A stretch of DNA of 64,000 nucleotides from Flavobacterium hydatis. GTDB lineage: Bacteria > Bacteroidota > Bacteroidia > Flavobacteriales > Flavobacteriaceae. Within the stretch, counting starts at the first letter, position 1. Each line of letters starts with the position of its first letter. Below the pieces are notes generated by a model. It saw only the letters and a program-made list of their open reading frames with translations. It had not been told where the DNA came from and did not search any database. Where the stretch lies: NCBI RefSeq assembly GCF_000737695.1, contig NZ_JPRM01000026.1, positions 1 through 64,000 on the forward strand, written 5' to 3'. This document shows, piece after piece, positions 8,319 through 16,717 of this stretch. The translations under genes and the position numbers were made by a program.

Positions 8319-8391
8319 TACAGGAAGAGAGATTCGAACTCTCAGAATACTGATTCTAAGTCAGCCGCGTATACCATTCCGCCATTCCTGC
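8319..8391 (-). tRNA. tRNA with Leu (UAG) anticodon but short variable loop
   Basis: Minus strand folds as acceptor GCAGGAA / TTCCTGT (first pair G-U), D arm GCG / CGC, anticodon stem GCTGA / TCAGT with loop CTTAGAA (anticodon TAG) and T arm GAGAG-TTCGAAT-CTCTC. No 3' CCA is encoded. Bacterial leucine tRNAs normally have a long variable arm; this one has only about five bases (ATTCT), so it may not be a normal leucine acceptor. Confidence 0.7.
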
Positions 8392-8438
8392 ATAATTGTT
8401 TTTATCTTAATGTAATCAAGGTTAAAAACTTAATTTTA

Positions 8439-8560
8439 TTCTTTTTTCTTTGCGTCTCTGCGTCTTTGCGAGAAAATAATATTATACTTTATCAAACTCT
8501 CGCTAAGTTTTAAAGCCTTTGAACCTCTGCGCCTTTGCCACTTTGAACCTTTCAACCTTA
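8439..8560. repeat. Intergenic 'tttgcgtctctgcg' repeat tract
   Basis: Degenerate repeat of the same kind as 7481-7678, between the Leu-type tRNA and the first Pro-type tRNA. Its 3' part belongs to the 283-bp tandem duplication. Confidence 0.6.
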
Positions 8561-8569
8561 AAAAAAAAG

Positions 8570-8641
8570 TCTGAGAAGTAGGATTCGAACCTACGACCTC
8601 CCGCGTCCAAGGCGGGTAAACAACCACCGTTATCTTCTCAG
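8570..8641 (-). tRNA. tRNA-Pro-like (UGG anticodon), duplication copy 1
   Basis: Acceptor CTGAGAA / TTCTCAG, anticodon stem CCCGC / GCGGG with loop CTTGGAC (anticodon TGG), T arm GTAGG-TTCGAAT-CCTAC, discriminator A. The D arm is irregular (TAACGGTGGTTGTTTA pairs poorly) and position 8 is G instead of U. No CCA is encoded. Confidence 0.65.
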
Positions 8642-8649
8642 TTATTTTG

Positions 8650-8721
8650 GGTGTTTTCGGGAATCGAACCCTGTTCTTCGGATTCACAGCCCGAGGTTTT
8701 ACCAAATAAACTAAAAACACC
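8650..8721 (-). tRNA. tRNA-His-like (GUG anticodon), duplication copy 1
   Basis: Acceptor GTGTTTT / AAAACAC with a possible extra G(-1):C73 pair typical of His tRNAs, D arm GTTT / AAAC, anticodon stem TCGGG / TCCGA with loop CTGTGAA (anticodon GTG). The T stem pairs only at three positions (AGGG / CCCG with mismatches below). Confidence 0.62.
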
Positions 8722-8852
8722 ATTTTTGTATTCTCCCACTAAGGCAAAAAACTCTTTATCAATCCCTCGCAAAGATGCCAAGTCACCAAGTTTTAAAACC
8801 TTTGAACCTCTGCGCCTTTGCCACTTTGAACCTTTCAACCTTAAAAAAAAAG

Positions 8853-8924
8853 TCTGAGAAGTAGGATTCGAACCTACGACCTCCCGCGTCCAAGGCGGGT
8901 AAACAACCACCGTTATCTTCTCAG
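8853..8924 (-). tRNA. tRNA-Pro-like (UGG anticodon), duplication copy 2
   Basis: Identical in its folded parts to the copy at 8570-8641: same acceptor, TGG anticodon and irregular D arm. Confidence 0.65.
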
Positions 8925-8932
8925 TTATTTTG

Positions 8933-9004
8933 GGTGTTTTCGGGGATCGAACCCTGTTCTTCGGATTCACAGCCCGAGGTTTTACCAAATAAACTAAAAA
9001 CACC
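8933..9004 (-). tRNA. tRNA-His-like (GUG anticodon), duplication copy 2
   Basis: Same fold as 8650-8721, with one visible substitution in the T loop (TTCGATC instead of TTCGATT on the minus strand). Confidence 0.62.
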
Positions 9005-9145
9005 ATTTTTACATTCTGAACTAAGGCACAAAACTCTTTATCAATCCCTCGCAAAGTCGCAAATTTTTAAAACCTTTGAACCTCTTTTCCTTTGAGCCTT
9101 TGAACCTCTGCACCTTTAGACCTTTAAATCTTCAAAAAAAATTAG

Positions 9146-9218
9146 CGGCTCATACGGGAGTCGAACCCGTTTCTCCCGAGAGACAGTCGGGAAGGTTAGC
9201 CAGTAACCCCAATGAGCC
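9146..9218 (-). tRNA. tRNA-Asp (GUC anticodon)
   Basis: The most regular member of the array: acceptor GGCTCAT / ATGAGCC, D stem GGTT / AACC, anticodon stem CCCGA / TCGGG with loop CTGTCTC (anticodon GTC), T arm ACGGG-TTCGACT-CCCGT and discriminator G, the usual aspartate identity base. Confidence 0.82.
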
Positions 9219-9240
9219 AGTTCCTTCTAGAGAACACTTG

Positions 9241-9311
9241 TAATTTTGGAAGGATTCGAACCTTCATTCAAGGTTAATTAACCTCCCTTCTACCAATTGA
9301 AATACAAAATC
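9241..9311 (-). tRNA. tRNA-like gene with ambiguous anticodon
   Basis: Acceptor GATTTTG / CAAAATT, D arm TTTC / GAA around AATTGGTA and T arm GAAGG-TTCGAAT-CCTTC are clear. The anticodon arm is GGAGG-TTAATTAA-CCT with an 8-nt, self-complementary loop, so no anticodon can be assigned with confidence. Probably degenerate or non-decoding. Confidence 0.55.
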
Positions 9312-9327
9312 ATTTAATTTTTGGGCA

Positions 9328-9353
9328 TAAAAAAAGCACCCGATTAAAGGTGC
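9328..9353 (-). terminator. Terminator of a minus-strand transcript
   Basis: Minus strand GCACC-TTTAATCG-GGTGC followed by seven T. It lies ~30 nt after the small ORF at 9383-9583 and before the tRNA array. Confidence 0.75.
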
Positions 9354-9382
9354 TTCATAAGATTCAATAAGATATACCTATC

Positions 9383-9583
9383 CTATTGCCAGTATCTATG
9401 CACCTGTATTGTAATAAATCCAAGATCAAATCTCGGGTTTAGCAGTTCTACGTTATATGTGTGATGTTTGAAATCCATTTTGTGTATTGTATTATATATT
9501 GAAATCATTGTTATTATTAGAAATTCGTTTTCCAAATTTTCTTCGGCAAAGATAAAGTCTAAAAAATCAATTATCCAAATCAT
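9383..9583 (-). CDS. Possible 66-residue small protein
   Basis: Short ORF starting MIWIIDFLDFIFAEENLE, with no family I recognise and no clear membrane segment. Its only support is position: it ends ~30 nt before a good terminator on the same strand, and a second ORF-terminator pair at 9881-10136 has the same layout. It could instead be the coding-like part of a small RNA. Confidence 0.3.
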   Translation of the reverse strand: MIWIIDFLDFIFAEENLENEFLIITMISIYNTIHKMDFKHHTYNVELLNPRFDLGFITIQVHRYWQ

Positions 9584-9880
9584 TTTTTAATTTATTTTAC
9601 TGATAATCAAATAGTTAAACCTTAAAACAATCCATAAAAATCCCTGTCCGCTTACTTAAGCAGATCCTTAATTGTATCAAATGACTGTCTCTCATTAGAT
9701 TACTTCTCAAGATTATATTTCGCTATTAGGTTTAATCATTAAACATTTGATGCTTTATTTTTTTATTTTTTTTTAGTTAACGTTTATTTTTTATCCTTTT
9801 ATGTCACTCTAGGTTACTCAAATTTTCATATTAGGCATCCTGATTCCGAATTTTCGGCACAGGAGAAATACCTATAAAAC

Positions 9881-9906
9881 AAAAAAAGCGTCCCGATTAG
9901 GACGCT
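9881..9906 (-). terminator. Terminator of a minus-strand transcript
   Basis: Minus strand GCGTCC-TAATCG-GGACGC followed by seven T, ~27 nt after the small ORF at 9933-10136. Confidence 0.75.
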
Positions 9907-9932
9907 TTTATATTTTTATGTTGAATTAGAAA

Positions 9933-10136
9933 CTACAATTTACACTTCAATTCTATAAAATACATACCACATCCATAGCCTTTAGCAGGGTAAAATCCCT
10001 CTAAACGGTCGCTATTTTGTTTTAAAGACAGGTTGATATGTAGATTCTTTATTTTCATTTCGAGGGCAAATGTAGGTCTTTTATTAATATAATTAAATAA
10101 ATCTATATAATTAGTCCTGAAATATTTATCATTCAC
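9933..10136 (-). CDS. Possible 67-residue small protein
   Basis: ORF starting MNDKYFRTNYIDLFNYINKR, ending in a Gly/Cys-containing segment (KGYGCGMYFIELKCKL). It is not recognised. It lies divergent from the WGR gene, ~110 nt away, and is followed by a strong terminator, which argues for a real transcript. Confidence 0.32.
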   Translation of the reverse strand: MNDKYFRTNYIDLFNYINKRPTFALEMKIKNLHINLSLKQNSDRLEGFYPAKGYGCGMYFIELKCKL

Positions 10137-10249
10137 CTAACAATTTTAACCAAAATTTTCACTTAAAAACACCTTTTATGCTCTATTAATTTTATATTTT
10201 TGAGAGAATACAAATACAAGAATCTATAAATACAAGTCAATAAAATAGC

Positions 10250-13200
10250 ATGAAAAAACACCTAAAATACATAGATGGAAATTCCGATAAGTTTTGGCAA
10301 ATAGAAGTTACAGGATTTGAATTTGCAGTAACTTATGGTAAAAACGGAACTTCCGGAACATCCCAAACAAAAAGTTTTGCTACAGATGAAGAATGCCTGA
10401 GAGTTGCGAAAAAATTATTGGATGAAAAAATAAAAAAAGGATATTCAGAAAACGGCGACGTTACTGTAGCTTCAAAGCCAAAAACGGCAAAAAGCTCCAA
10501 TTCTGATGCTATTTTAGAAGAATATGACACTATTATAAAATCTAAAAACATTGATTTATTATTGCCTTTCCTTCAGGAGAAATCAAAAGGTTATATCGAA
10601 GCTATAAAAAAGCACATCAAGAAAAGTAAGCGCTATTGGATGACCTATACCGACTTATCTAATGATCCTGAATTCCTTAAGAGAAATAAAACCAATAACA
10701 ATTGGGGATCTAATTGGGGAACTCGTGGAGATGAGAAACAAAAAGAGATTATCACGCTAAGTGCTATTGCTTTATTTGATAAAACCGATATAAATTCCTG
10801 GGATGAAGCTTTAAATTTACTAGACGAAACAGACGAAAAGAAACAGGTTCTGGATGTTTTATTATGGGCAAAACCCAACTGGCTGGAAACTTTTATTCTA
10901 GACAAGATAAAAAGACAAGACTGGGTTAATTTTAATTATCATACGCTGCGCAAACTAGAAGAGCACGATTTATTACCATTTAATCCTGAATTATATGCAT
11001 TAACTCTGGCGGCAACTAATGAATGGCGCGCAAAGATGAAGACTCGAAAATTCATTGATAATACATTAAATGATAAATTAACCTACCAAAGGGATATTCC
11101 GGAATTGTTTAATTATGAAACGACTCTTCATAATAGTTTCTTTAGAGATAATGATTCTCAAAGTTATGATGAGTTCCAGACTTGGGCTATTATCTACAAA
11201 TCTTTAATAGACGATAAAAAAATGGATCGCGCTTTCTTTATCGAAAATGCTATCCTGATTCAAACCAAAGAATGGAATAATAACCTGAAATCTTTTTTCA
11301 GAAAAAGGATAGAAGAGTTTAATGTTACTGCAGATGAACTTATTATTTATCAGGAAAATATTTTCTCTTTTTTACATAATGCTTATCCGCCGATAACAAG
11401 TTACGGAATCGAACTTGTTAAGAAGATATACGAACATCCAAAATTTAAAACCAAATCTTTTTTTGAATGGTTAGAACCTTTAATGATGCGAAGCGATTGC
11501 AAAGCTGCCATAAAAAGTGTGTTACCCATTTTAGAAAAAATAAATAAATCGAATCCTAAGCTTAACAAAACCATTACGCCGATTATAGCCGATGTTTTTG
11601 TAATCGCTGATTTGGCTTTGCAAGAACGAGCGAGCAAGATTATTATAAAAATTGCTACCGAAAAAGATGCTGTTCTTAAAGAGAAATTATCTTCTTACGT
11701 GACTTTAATGCAAGGTAATATCAAATCGGGATTGAGTAAATTTCTAGATGATGATGCCTTAATTATTGACGACGCAGATCAGGAAGATTATAAATTTGAG
11801 CCAAAGAAAGAAGCTTTACTTATCGAGGAAGTTCAACTGCCTAATGATTGGAATGATATTTTATTTCAGTTTGGAAATTTCATTGGTTCTGAGGAAATTA
11901 TCGACACCGAAATTTTATTGAACGTATATATCATGCAAAGGGATTTATTCCCATCTGATTATTCGGCACAATTGCAACCATACTTTAAACAGTTACAAAA
12001 AAGCTATTTTGAAAGTGTGCACAAGGATTTCGCAAAGTCATTTTTGATGGAAAAAATTTTAAACATCGAAACTAAATTCAATGGTAAGCATAAACATTAT
12101 TCCAAAATAAATACGCTGTTATTAATGCAATCGTTGCTGAATAAAGTACAACGAAAAATTGATGACAATTCGGTTTTGCCACTACTCTCTTTCCCAACTC
12201 ATAAACCGTATTGGGTTGCACCAAATGTTTTATTAGAAAGAGTTATTGCATACCAAAATACCAATGAAGAAATTGATTTACTAGATTTAAGTATTGCAAT
12301 CTCTAGAATGCCAAGGGAAAATATCGAAAGTGCCATTCCGTTATTGGATAAAATAGAAGGAGAACTAAAAGAGTTGTTATCTTTTTGTTTGGGAGTAAAC
12401 GAAAAAATAAATCTAAGTTCTGAATCTTTATTATCAAAAGCATTGGCAACAATGGGGAAAACTACCAAAGAAACGGGATTTTTATCTCTTTGGGCGGTTG
12501 CGGCAAGAACTCATTATCCTAATGATACTTTTACGGAATTTGAAAACACATATTTAAAAGAAGTTCCATTTGTAGTTTCTCCATTTATACCTAAAGTAGC
12601 GTTTAAAGAAAAATGGAACGAATGGGTTGATTACAAAACCAAAGAAAAAGTAAGAACACCATCTTGGTACGAATTACGATTTGACTTACCTAATTACTCC
12701 AAAATTCCAAATTATTTATTGTACAGTTTAGATATATATCAGCGACCAAATAGTTGGGATTATTTACTCAATTCGGCAGGAAACACCTATTATTGGCATA
12801 GCTTAACGCCACAAAATGCAGATGCTCTCGCTATAACATTATTGCATAATTGTGCCACTGGCGATGGATCGAAACCAGACTTAAAAGGTTTTCTGGATAT
12901 TATAAATCGTCCTGAATTTCAGCTTTCAGATACTACATTGCTTTTATATGCTTGTAGTTTCCTTCAGGAAAAGAAAGACATCCGATTAATGGCTTCTGAA
13001 GTTTTGATTAATCTGGTTGATAAACAAACTATAGATATCGAATTATTTGCTCAGAAACTGGCTTTCCTTACCTCTGGAAAATATGGCGTGTTCTTACGAT
13101 TGGTCGATGGTTTAATTGCCATAAAAGATGTTTCGCCATTACATAATAGTGCATTACTGAAGTTGTTTAATTCCTTTTTTGATAATCTGGATCTAAACGA

Positions 13201-13354
13201 TAAATTACCAACAAACTTCAAGAAAATGGTCGAAAACTATCTTGATGTATTAACCAAAACAAACCAAAAACCATCGCCAAAAGCAATTGTTTTCTTTGAA
13301 CAATGGAAGGATAATGCTTCGCTTAAATCATTGATTAAGCAAATTTTAAAATAA
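10250..13354 (+). CDS. Large WGR-domain protein with helical repeat body (DUF6493-like)
   Basis: 1034 residues. The N-terminal ~70 residues are a WGR-type domain (YIDGNSDKFWQIEVTG ... VTYGKNGTSGTSQTKSF ... AKKLLDEKIKKGY), the nucleic-acid-binding module also found in PARPs and in E. coli YehI/MolR. The remaining ~950 residues are helix-rich, with repeated leucine-patterned segments suggesting a HEAT-like solenoid. No catalytic motif is visible. A SWIM zinc-finger gene follows after 6 nt, so the two are almost certainly co-translated and act together. From memory, such pairs occur in Bacteroidota and sometimes near MoxR ATPase / von Willebrand-type genes; none are present here. Function unknown; nucleic-acid binding is inferred. 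Confidence 0.72.
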   Translation: MKKHLKYIDGNSDKFWQIEVTGFEFAVTYGKNGTSGTSQTKSFATDEECLRVAKKLLDEKIKKGYSENGDVTVASKPKTAKSSNSDAILEEYDTIIKSKNIDLLLPFLQEKSKGYIEAIKKHIKKSKRYWMTYTDLSNDPEFLKRNKTNNNWGSNWGTRGDEKQKEIITLSAIALFDKTDINSWDEALNLLDETDEKKQVLDVLLWAKPNWLETFILDKIKRQDWVNFNYHTLRKLEEHDLLPFNPELYALTLAATNEWRAKMKTRKFIDNTLNDKLTYQRDIPELFNYETTLHNSFFRDNDSQSYDEFQTWAIIYKSLIDDKKMDRAFFIENAILIQTKEWNNNLKSFFRKRIEEFNVTADELIIYQENIFSFLHNAYPPITSYGIELVKKIYEHPKFKTKSFFEWLEPLMMRSDCKAAIKSVLPILEKINKSNPKLNKTITPIIADVFVIADLALQERASKIIIKIATEKDAVLKEKLSSYVTLMQGNIKSGLSKFLDDDALIIDDADQEDYKFEPKKEALLIEEVQLPNDWNDILFQFGNFIGSEEIIDTEILLNVYIMQRDLFPSDYSAQLQPYFKQLQKSYFESVHKDFAKSFLMEKILNIETKFNGKHKHYSKINTLLLMQSLLNKVQRKIDDNSVLPLLSFPTHKPYWVAPNVLLERVIAYQNTNEEIDLLDLSIAISRMPRENIESAIPLLDKIEGELKELLSFCLGVNEKINLSSESLLSKALATMGKTTKETGFLSLWAVAARTHYPNDTFTEFENTYLKEVPFVVSPFIPKVAFKEKWNEWVDYKTKEKVRTPSWYELRFDLPNYSKIPNYLLYSLDIYQRPNSWDYLLNSAGNTYYWHSLTPQNADALAITLLHNCATGDGSKPDLKGFLDIINRPEFQLSDTTLLLYACSFLQEKKDIRLMASEVLINLVDKQTIDIELFAQKLAFLTSGKYGVFLRLVDGLIAIKDVSPLHNSALLKLFNSFFDNLDLNDKLPTNFKKMVENYLDVLTKTNQKPSPKAIVFFEQWKDNASLKSLIKQILK

Positions 13355-13360
13355 AGAAAA

Positions 13361-14689
13361 ATGACAGATTTAGAATATAATTATAAAGGAATTTCGACGT
13401 ATAGTAAAACCAAAGGAATCAATAATTTGGTTTTGGCACATCAAACCGAAATTGAAGAAGTAAATAATATCCCATGCTTTTTTTGGGGAAATTTGACAGA
13501 TCCTTATGTTACCGCAAAATGCTGGAGTACGATTGCCAAAGTTGTTCGTTCTAGTTTTGGTCCTGTTCCGCCAAGTCTTCGTGATCCAATTGTATCGGCG
13601 GGAGCTGAACGATTGCGTTTTGAAGGATTTTCGTCCTGCAATGGTGTTTATGTACGATTAGATATGAAACCCGAAGCTATAGATGGAGAATTTATTGCCA
13701 ACGGAACTACCAATGTCGATTTTAATGATCCTATGCTGAATGCGCTTAACGCTATTCAAAAAAATGAAAAAGTAACTCTTGCCGTTGGTCAGCAAGAAGT
13801 ACAAGTTATTACTACCAAAGCAAAAGTTACCGAAAAGAAAGTAACCTTGCCAATGCGATGGATAAAAGGCTTAACAAGTGTGCAGCTTTATCTTGCCGAT
13901 ATGGATGTGAAATATGAACTGAATAAAATACAAACCATTCAGTTATTTCAAAGTTTACCAAAAGGAAGCGTAAAAGGAGATTTTTACATTACCAAAAGAG
14001 CGGGGAAATTTATGTTCTCGACTCTGGCTACAAATGATAGTGTACGTATTGGCGGCGTACAACGTTTGCGATTATTAGAAGGAATTCTGGCTATTGTAGA
14101 TAAAATTTATATCTATGAATCTTCGGATAAACAAACTTGTGCTATAGTTTCGGAATTTGGAAAAATGCAGTTATTAATGGCTTTTTCTCCCGATTCGTAC
14201 CGCGGATTTTCGGGCGAAGGAAATGTTCTCGAAACCATGACCGAAAACTTACCTATAGAATGGGTTTATGGTTTAAACAGTTTATTAAAATCGAATGAAA
14301 CTTTTGACCCAACTATGCTTTCTATCGAGAATGATATTGATTTTGGAACTATGGATAATCTAACTTCTAATTTATCGTCGATGGGATTATTGGGTTATGA
14401 TTTAAGCGAAAAAGCGCATTTTTACCGTCGTCTTCCTTTTAAAACTGAGCGTATTTTATCTTTAAATCCAAGGCTAAAAAATGCTAAAAAATTAATAGAT
14501 AATGAGGATATAGAAATCGTAGAGCGCAGAGCCGATTATATCGAAGCCAAAGTAAAAGGTTCGGGCGTAATACACAAAGTAATTATCGAAGGAGCAAACC
14601 AAAGATGTACTTGCGATTGGTTTACTGCGTATCAAGGCAAAAGAGGTATTTGCAAACATATTCTAGGCGTAAAAATGACTATTTCTTAA
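13361..14689 (+). CDS. SWIM zinc-finger protein
   Basis: 442 residues. The extreme C terminus carries the SWIM signature Cys-x-Cys ... Cys-x-His (QRCTCDWFTAYQGKRGICKH), which binds zinc and usually contacts DNA or protein partners. The first ~380 residues show no motif I recognise. A Lys-rich patch near residues 145-165 (ITTKAKVTEKKVTLPMRW) starts a second half. Start at ATG 13361, only 6 nt after the WGR gene stop, with AAAGAAAA before it. A bidirectional terminator ends the operon. Role unknown; it is best studied as the partner of the WGR protein. Confidence 0.78.
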   Translation: MTDLEYNYKGISTYSKTKGINNLVLAHQTEIEEVNNIPCFFWGNLTDPYVTAKCWSTIAKVVRSSFGPVPPSLRDPIVSAGAERLRFEGFSSCNGVYVRLDMKPEAIDGEFIANGTTNVDFNDPMLNALNAIQKNEKVTLAVGQQEVQVITTKAKVTEKKVTLPMRWIKGLTSVQLYLADMDVKYELNKIQTIQLFQSLPKGSVKGDFYITKRAGKFMFSTLATNDSVRIGGVQRLRLLEGILAIVDKIYIYESSDKQTCAIVSEFGKMQLLMAFSPDSYRGFSGEGNVLETMTENLPIEWVYGLNSLLKSNETFDPTMLSIENDIDFGTMDNLTSNLSSMGLLGYDLSEKAHFYRRLPFKTERILSLNPRLKNAKKLIDNEDIEIVERRADYIEAKVKGSGVIHKVIIEGANQRCTCDWFTAYQGKRGICKHILGVKMTIS

Positions 14690-14711
14690 AGAATTAGATT
14701 TTTACTCTTAT

Positions 14712-14746
14712 AAAAAAATCGCCCTGATAAACGGGGCGATTTTTTA
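14712..14746. terminator. Bidirectional terminator between SWIM and tyrosinase genes
   Basis: AAAAATCGCCC / GGGGCGATTTTTT stem with 8-nt loop; A and T tracts on both sides serve the converging genes. Confidence 0.85.
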
Positions 14747-14763
14747 CTTTTTTAGCTTTAGTC

Positions 14764-16230
14764 TTAGTTGGCTTTTACTACACTAATTTTTTCTAGTGTT
14801 ACTTTAGCATCTCCACCTCCACTCTTTTTTATAATAACTTCAAAATCTTTATCATTATCTAATAAATTATCCGAAATATAATAGGCAAAATTAAGTTTAA
14901 TTCCGCTTTCAGCTTTAGAGTGATTCTTATTCATTCCGTGATCGTGGGCAATCCCAAAGAAAGTCATTGTTCCAACATATATATCCGCCTTTCCAGGATA
15001 ACGAAGGTAAACAGTATAATAATCTTTAGGTTCTTTGTAAACTACTACATCCAGATTTAGCAGTATTTTAGAATTAACACTTTTAAAAGCTTTATTTGTA
15101 CTTTTTGCCAATTTACTAGTTACTTTCTGAGTAAAACCAGTTGGCTCAAGTACCTTACCTACTTTCTGTTCCCAAATAACTTCCTCTTTAGCATCCTGAA
15201 ATGAAATTTTAGTCTTTCCTTTCGTTTCATTTGCCGCTACAACTGGAGTTTTAGATCCATAAAGCAAAGTATCATATTTATAATCTAAGTTAAAAACGAT
15301 ATCGTAAACTTCCTTCATCGTATAAGTAACACGCTTGCCATTAGGAGTAATAAACTCATAAGGCCAAGGCTTAGCTTCTAACTCTGCTAATGTTGGGCGC
15401 TGGCCATATTCTGATACATCCCAAGATTCCCAAATACGATCGACCATACTATGGTGTAGCCAAAAAACGGGATCAAATCCAGCTGATTCAACATTTGCCA
15501 TCAACCCTGAAGTATCTGTCTGGAATATTTCATTATAATAAGTTTCACTTGGTACTGCATATACCCCACCTATAAGATTGTGCATATAACCATGAGGTGC
15601 GCGCTCTAAACTTTTAGTAAATCCACCATTTCCGCTAAAAGAAGGATTTTTTTGCAATTCTTTAAGTGCCAACTGAATGTCATTAACCTGATTAGGAAGT
15701 ATTGGTTTACCATTGTTAAGAATACTATACCTCGCTGCTGTATACAAAGAACCCGATTTATCTCTTATAGGTTCTGCCATAATGTTATCTACCGTTTGAG
15801 TGCTTCCGTAATTCCAATATGGAAGGGCAAAATCAGCTTTCCCTGATAATTCGCGAACAATTTTTTCTAAATACCAAATGTACATTCTATGCCACAAAAG
15901 AAAATTTAAAGCAGCATTTTCAGATCCATTATGTGTACAATCTGCCCATGCCCATAATTTATCGTTAATAGTTTGATACTTTGGGCAAAGTTTATTATTT
16001 CCATAAATTGAATCCGGAACACTATGTATTGCGCCTTGGTAATACCAGGAAATACCGTTCTCACAGCCTAATTCACGCATTTTTTCAAAAGCGATATTCA
16101 TTGCCTTAAGATTTTCTTTTCCTTCGGGCGTATTAACATTCCAACGCGTATATTTCGCATTGGCTTTACTCTGACCATAGGATAGTCCTGTAATCAGGAT
16201 AATTAAAAATAGGTTAGTAATTTTCTTCAT
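14764..16230 (-). CDS. Secreted tyrosinase / polyphenol oxidase (type 3 copper)
   Basis: 488 residues from MKKITNLFLIILITGLSYGQ, a clear signal peptide; an ATG 60 nt upstream is less likely because it would bury that peptide. CuA histidines are in GAIHSVP, DCTHNGSE and LLWHRMYIWYLE. CuB histidines are in APHGYMHNLIGG and FWLHHSMVDRIW. The C-terminal ~140 residues (ILLNLDVVVYKEPKDY ... FGIAHDHG) look like the beta-rich shielding domain that covers the active site in plant-type polyphenol oxidases. It oxidises phenols to quinones. It is the last gene of a three-gene operon with two secreted proteins; one may deliver copper or release the lid domain. Confidence 0.9.
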   Translation of the reverse strand: MKKITNLFLIILITGLSYGQSKANAKYTRWNVNTPEGKENLKAMNIAFEKMRELGCENGISWYYQGAIHSVPDSIYGNNKLCPKYQTINDKLWAWADCTHNGSENAALNFLLWHRMYIWYLEKIVRELSGKADFALPYWNYGSTQTVDNIMAEPIRDKSGSLYTAARYSILNNGKPILPNQVNDIQLALKELQKNPSFSGNGGFTKSLERAPHGYMHNLIGGVYAVPSETYYNEIFQTDTSGLMANVESAGFDPVFWLHHSMVDRIWESWDVSEYGQRPTLAELEAKPWPYEFITPNGKRVTYTMKEVYDIVFNLDYKYDTLLYGSKTPVVAANETKGKTKISFQDAKEEVIWEQKVGKVLEPTGFTQKVTSKLAKSTNKAFKSVNSKILLNLDVVVYKEPKDYYTVYLRYPGKADIYVGTMTFFGIAHDHGMNKNHSKAESGIKLNFAYYISDNLLDNDKDFEVIIKKSGGGDAKVTLEKISVVKAN

Positions 16231-16270
16231 TTTGATAGTTTTAGGGTGAATATTAAATTGCTTATTTGCA

Positions 16271-16699
16271 TTAAAGTACTTCGACTTCAAAGGTTAAAAT
16301 CTTAGCGTACTTAGGGTTTGCTTTGTCATAAATTTTAAATTTTACGGTTCCGTTACCTATCTTGTTTACAGGAATAACATGAATTGCAATAAAACCTTGC
16401 TGATCCGGATTTAGCTTACTAAAAGCAGATCCTTTTGGAATTCCTATTTGGCAAGCTCCATGCTGGCACATAGAACAATCCCATTCTTTAGGAAATGTAT
16501 TCGAGACTGTTTCCCAAACAAGATATATGGGTTTATTAGAGATATTTTCAACTTTAATTTTCGAAAGATCTAATCGCTTATTTTTCAATAAACTTTCCTT
16601 ATTTATTCCATTACCAACCACAGAAAAAGTCGGTTTGTTTTGCGCAAACGAAAGGGAAAAAGAAAGAAGAAAAATAAAATAGAAGACTATTTTTTTCAT
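16271..16699 (-). CDS. Secreted 142-residue protein, tyrosinase operon
   Basis: Signal peptide MKKIVFYFIFLLSFSLSFAQ, then ~120 residues with beta-sandwich-like patterning (VENISNKPIYLVWETV, GTVKFKIYDKANPKYAKI), similar in style to DUF1573-type Ig folds. It has a Cys-x2-Cys-x3-His/Cys cluster, WDCSMCQHGACQIG, that could bind copper or form disulfides. It sits ~40 nt before the tyrosinase start and ~20 nt after the cupredoxin-like gene. I do not recognise the family. A copper-chaperone ('caddie') role is an inference from operon position and the Cys/His cluster only. Confidence 0.72.
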   Translation of the reverse strand: MKKIVFYFIFLLSFSLSFAQNKPTFSVVGNGINKESLLKNKRLDLSKIKVENISNKPIYLVWETVSNTFPKEWDCSMCQHGACQIGIPKGSAFSKLNPDQQGFIAIHVIPVNKIGNGTVKFKIYDKANPKYAKILTFEVEVL

Positions 16700-16717
16700 G
16701 ATTAACTGTTTTACATT

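Larger units (their letters stand above)
8505..9069. repeat. 283-bp tandem duplication carrying a tRNA pair
   Basis: Two direct copies with a period of 283 bp (for example AAGTTTTAAA at 8505 and 8788, CTGAGAAGTA at 8571 and 8854). They differ by few substitutions and about one indel toward the end. Each unit carries a Pro-type and a His-type tRNA plus repeat spacer. High identity points to a recent duplication. Confidence 0.92.
9354..10249. other. Nearly gene-free interval with two short ORF-terminator units
   Basis: Apart from the two small minus-strand ORFs and their terminators (listed separately) I see only AT-rich DNA. The stretch 9584-9880 has no feature I can support. The last ~110 bases hold the unmarked promoter of the WGR gene. 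Confidence 0.5.

Noticed and set aside
8316..9054. ORFs overlapping the tRNA array on both strands
   Set aside because: They translate tRNA genes and repeats; the repeated protein similarity only reflects the 283-bp duplication.
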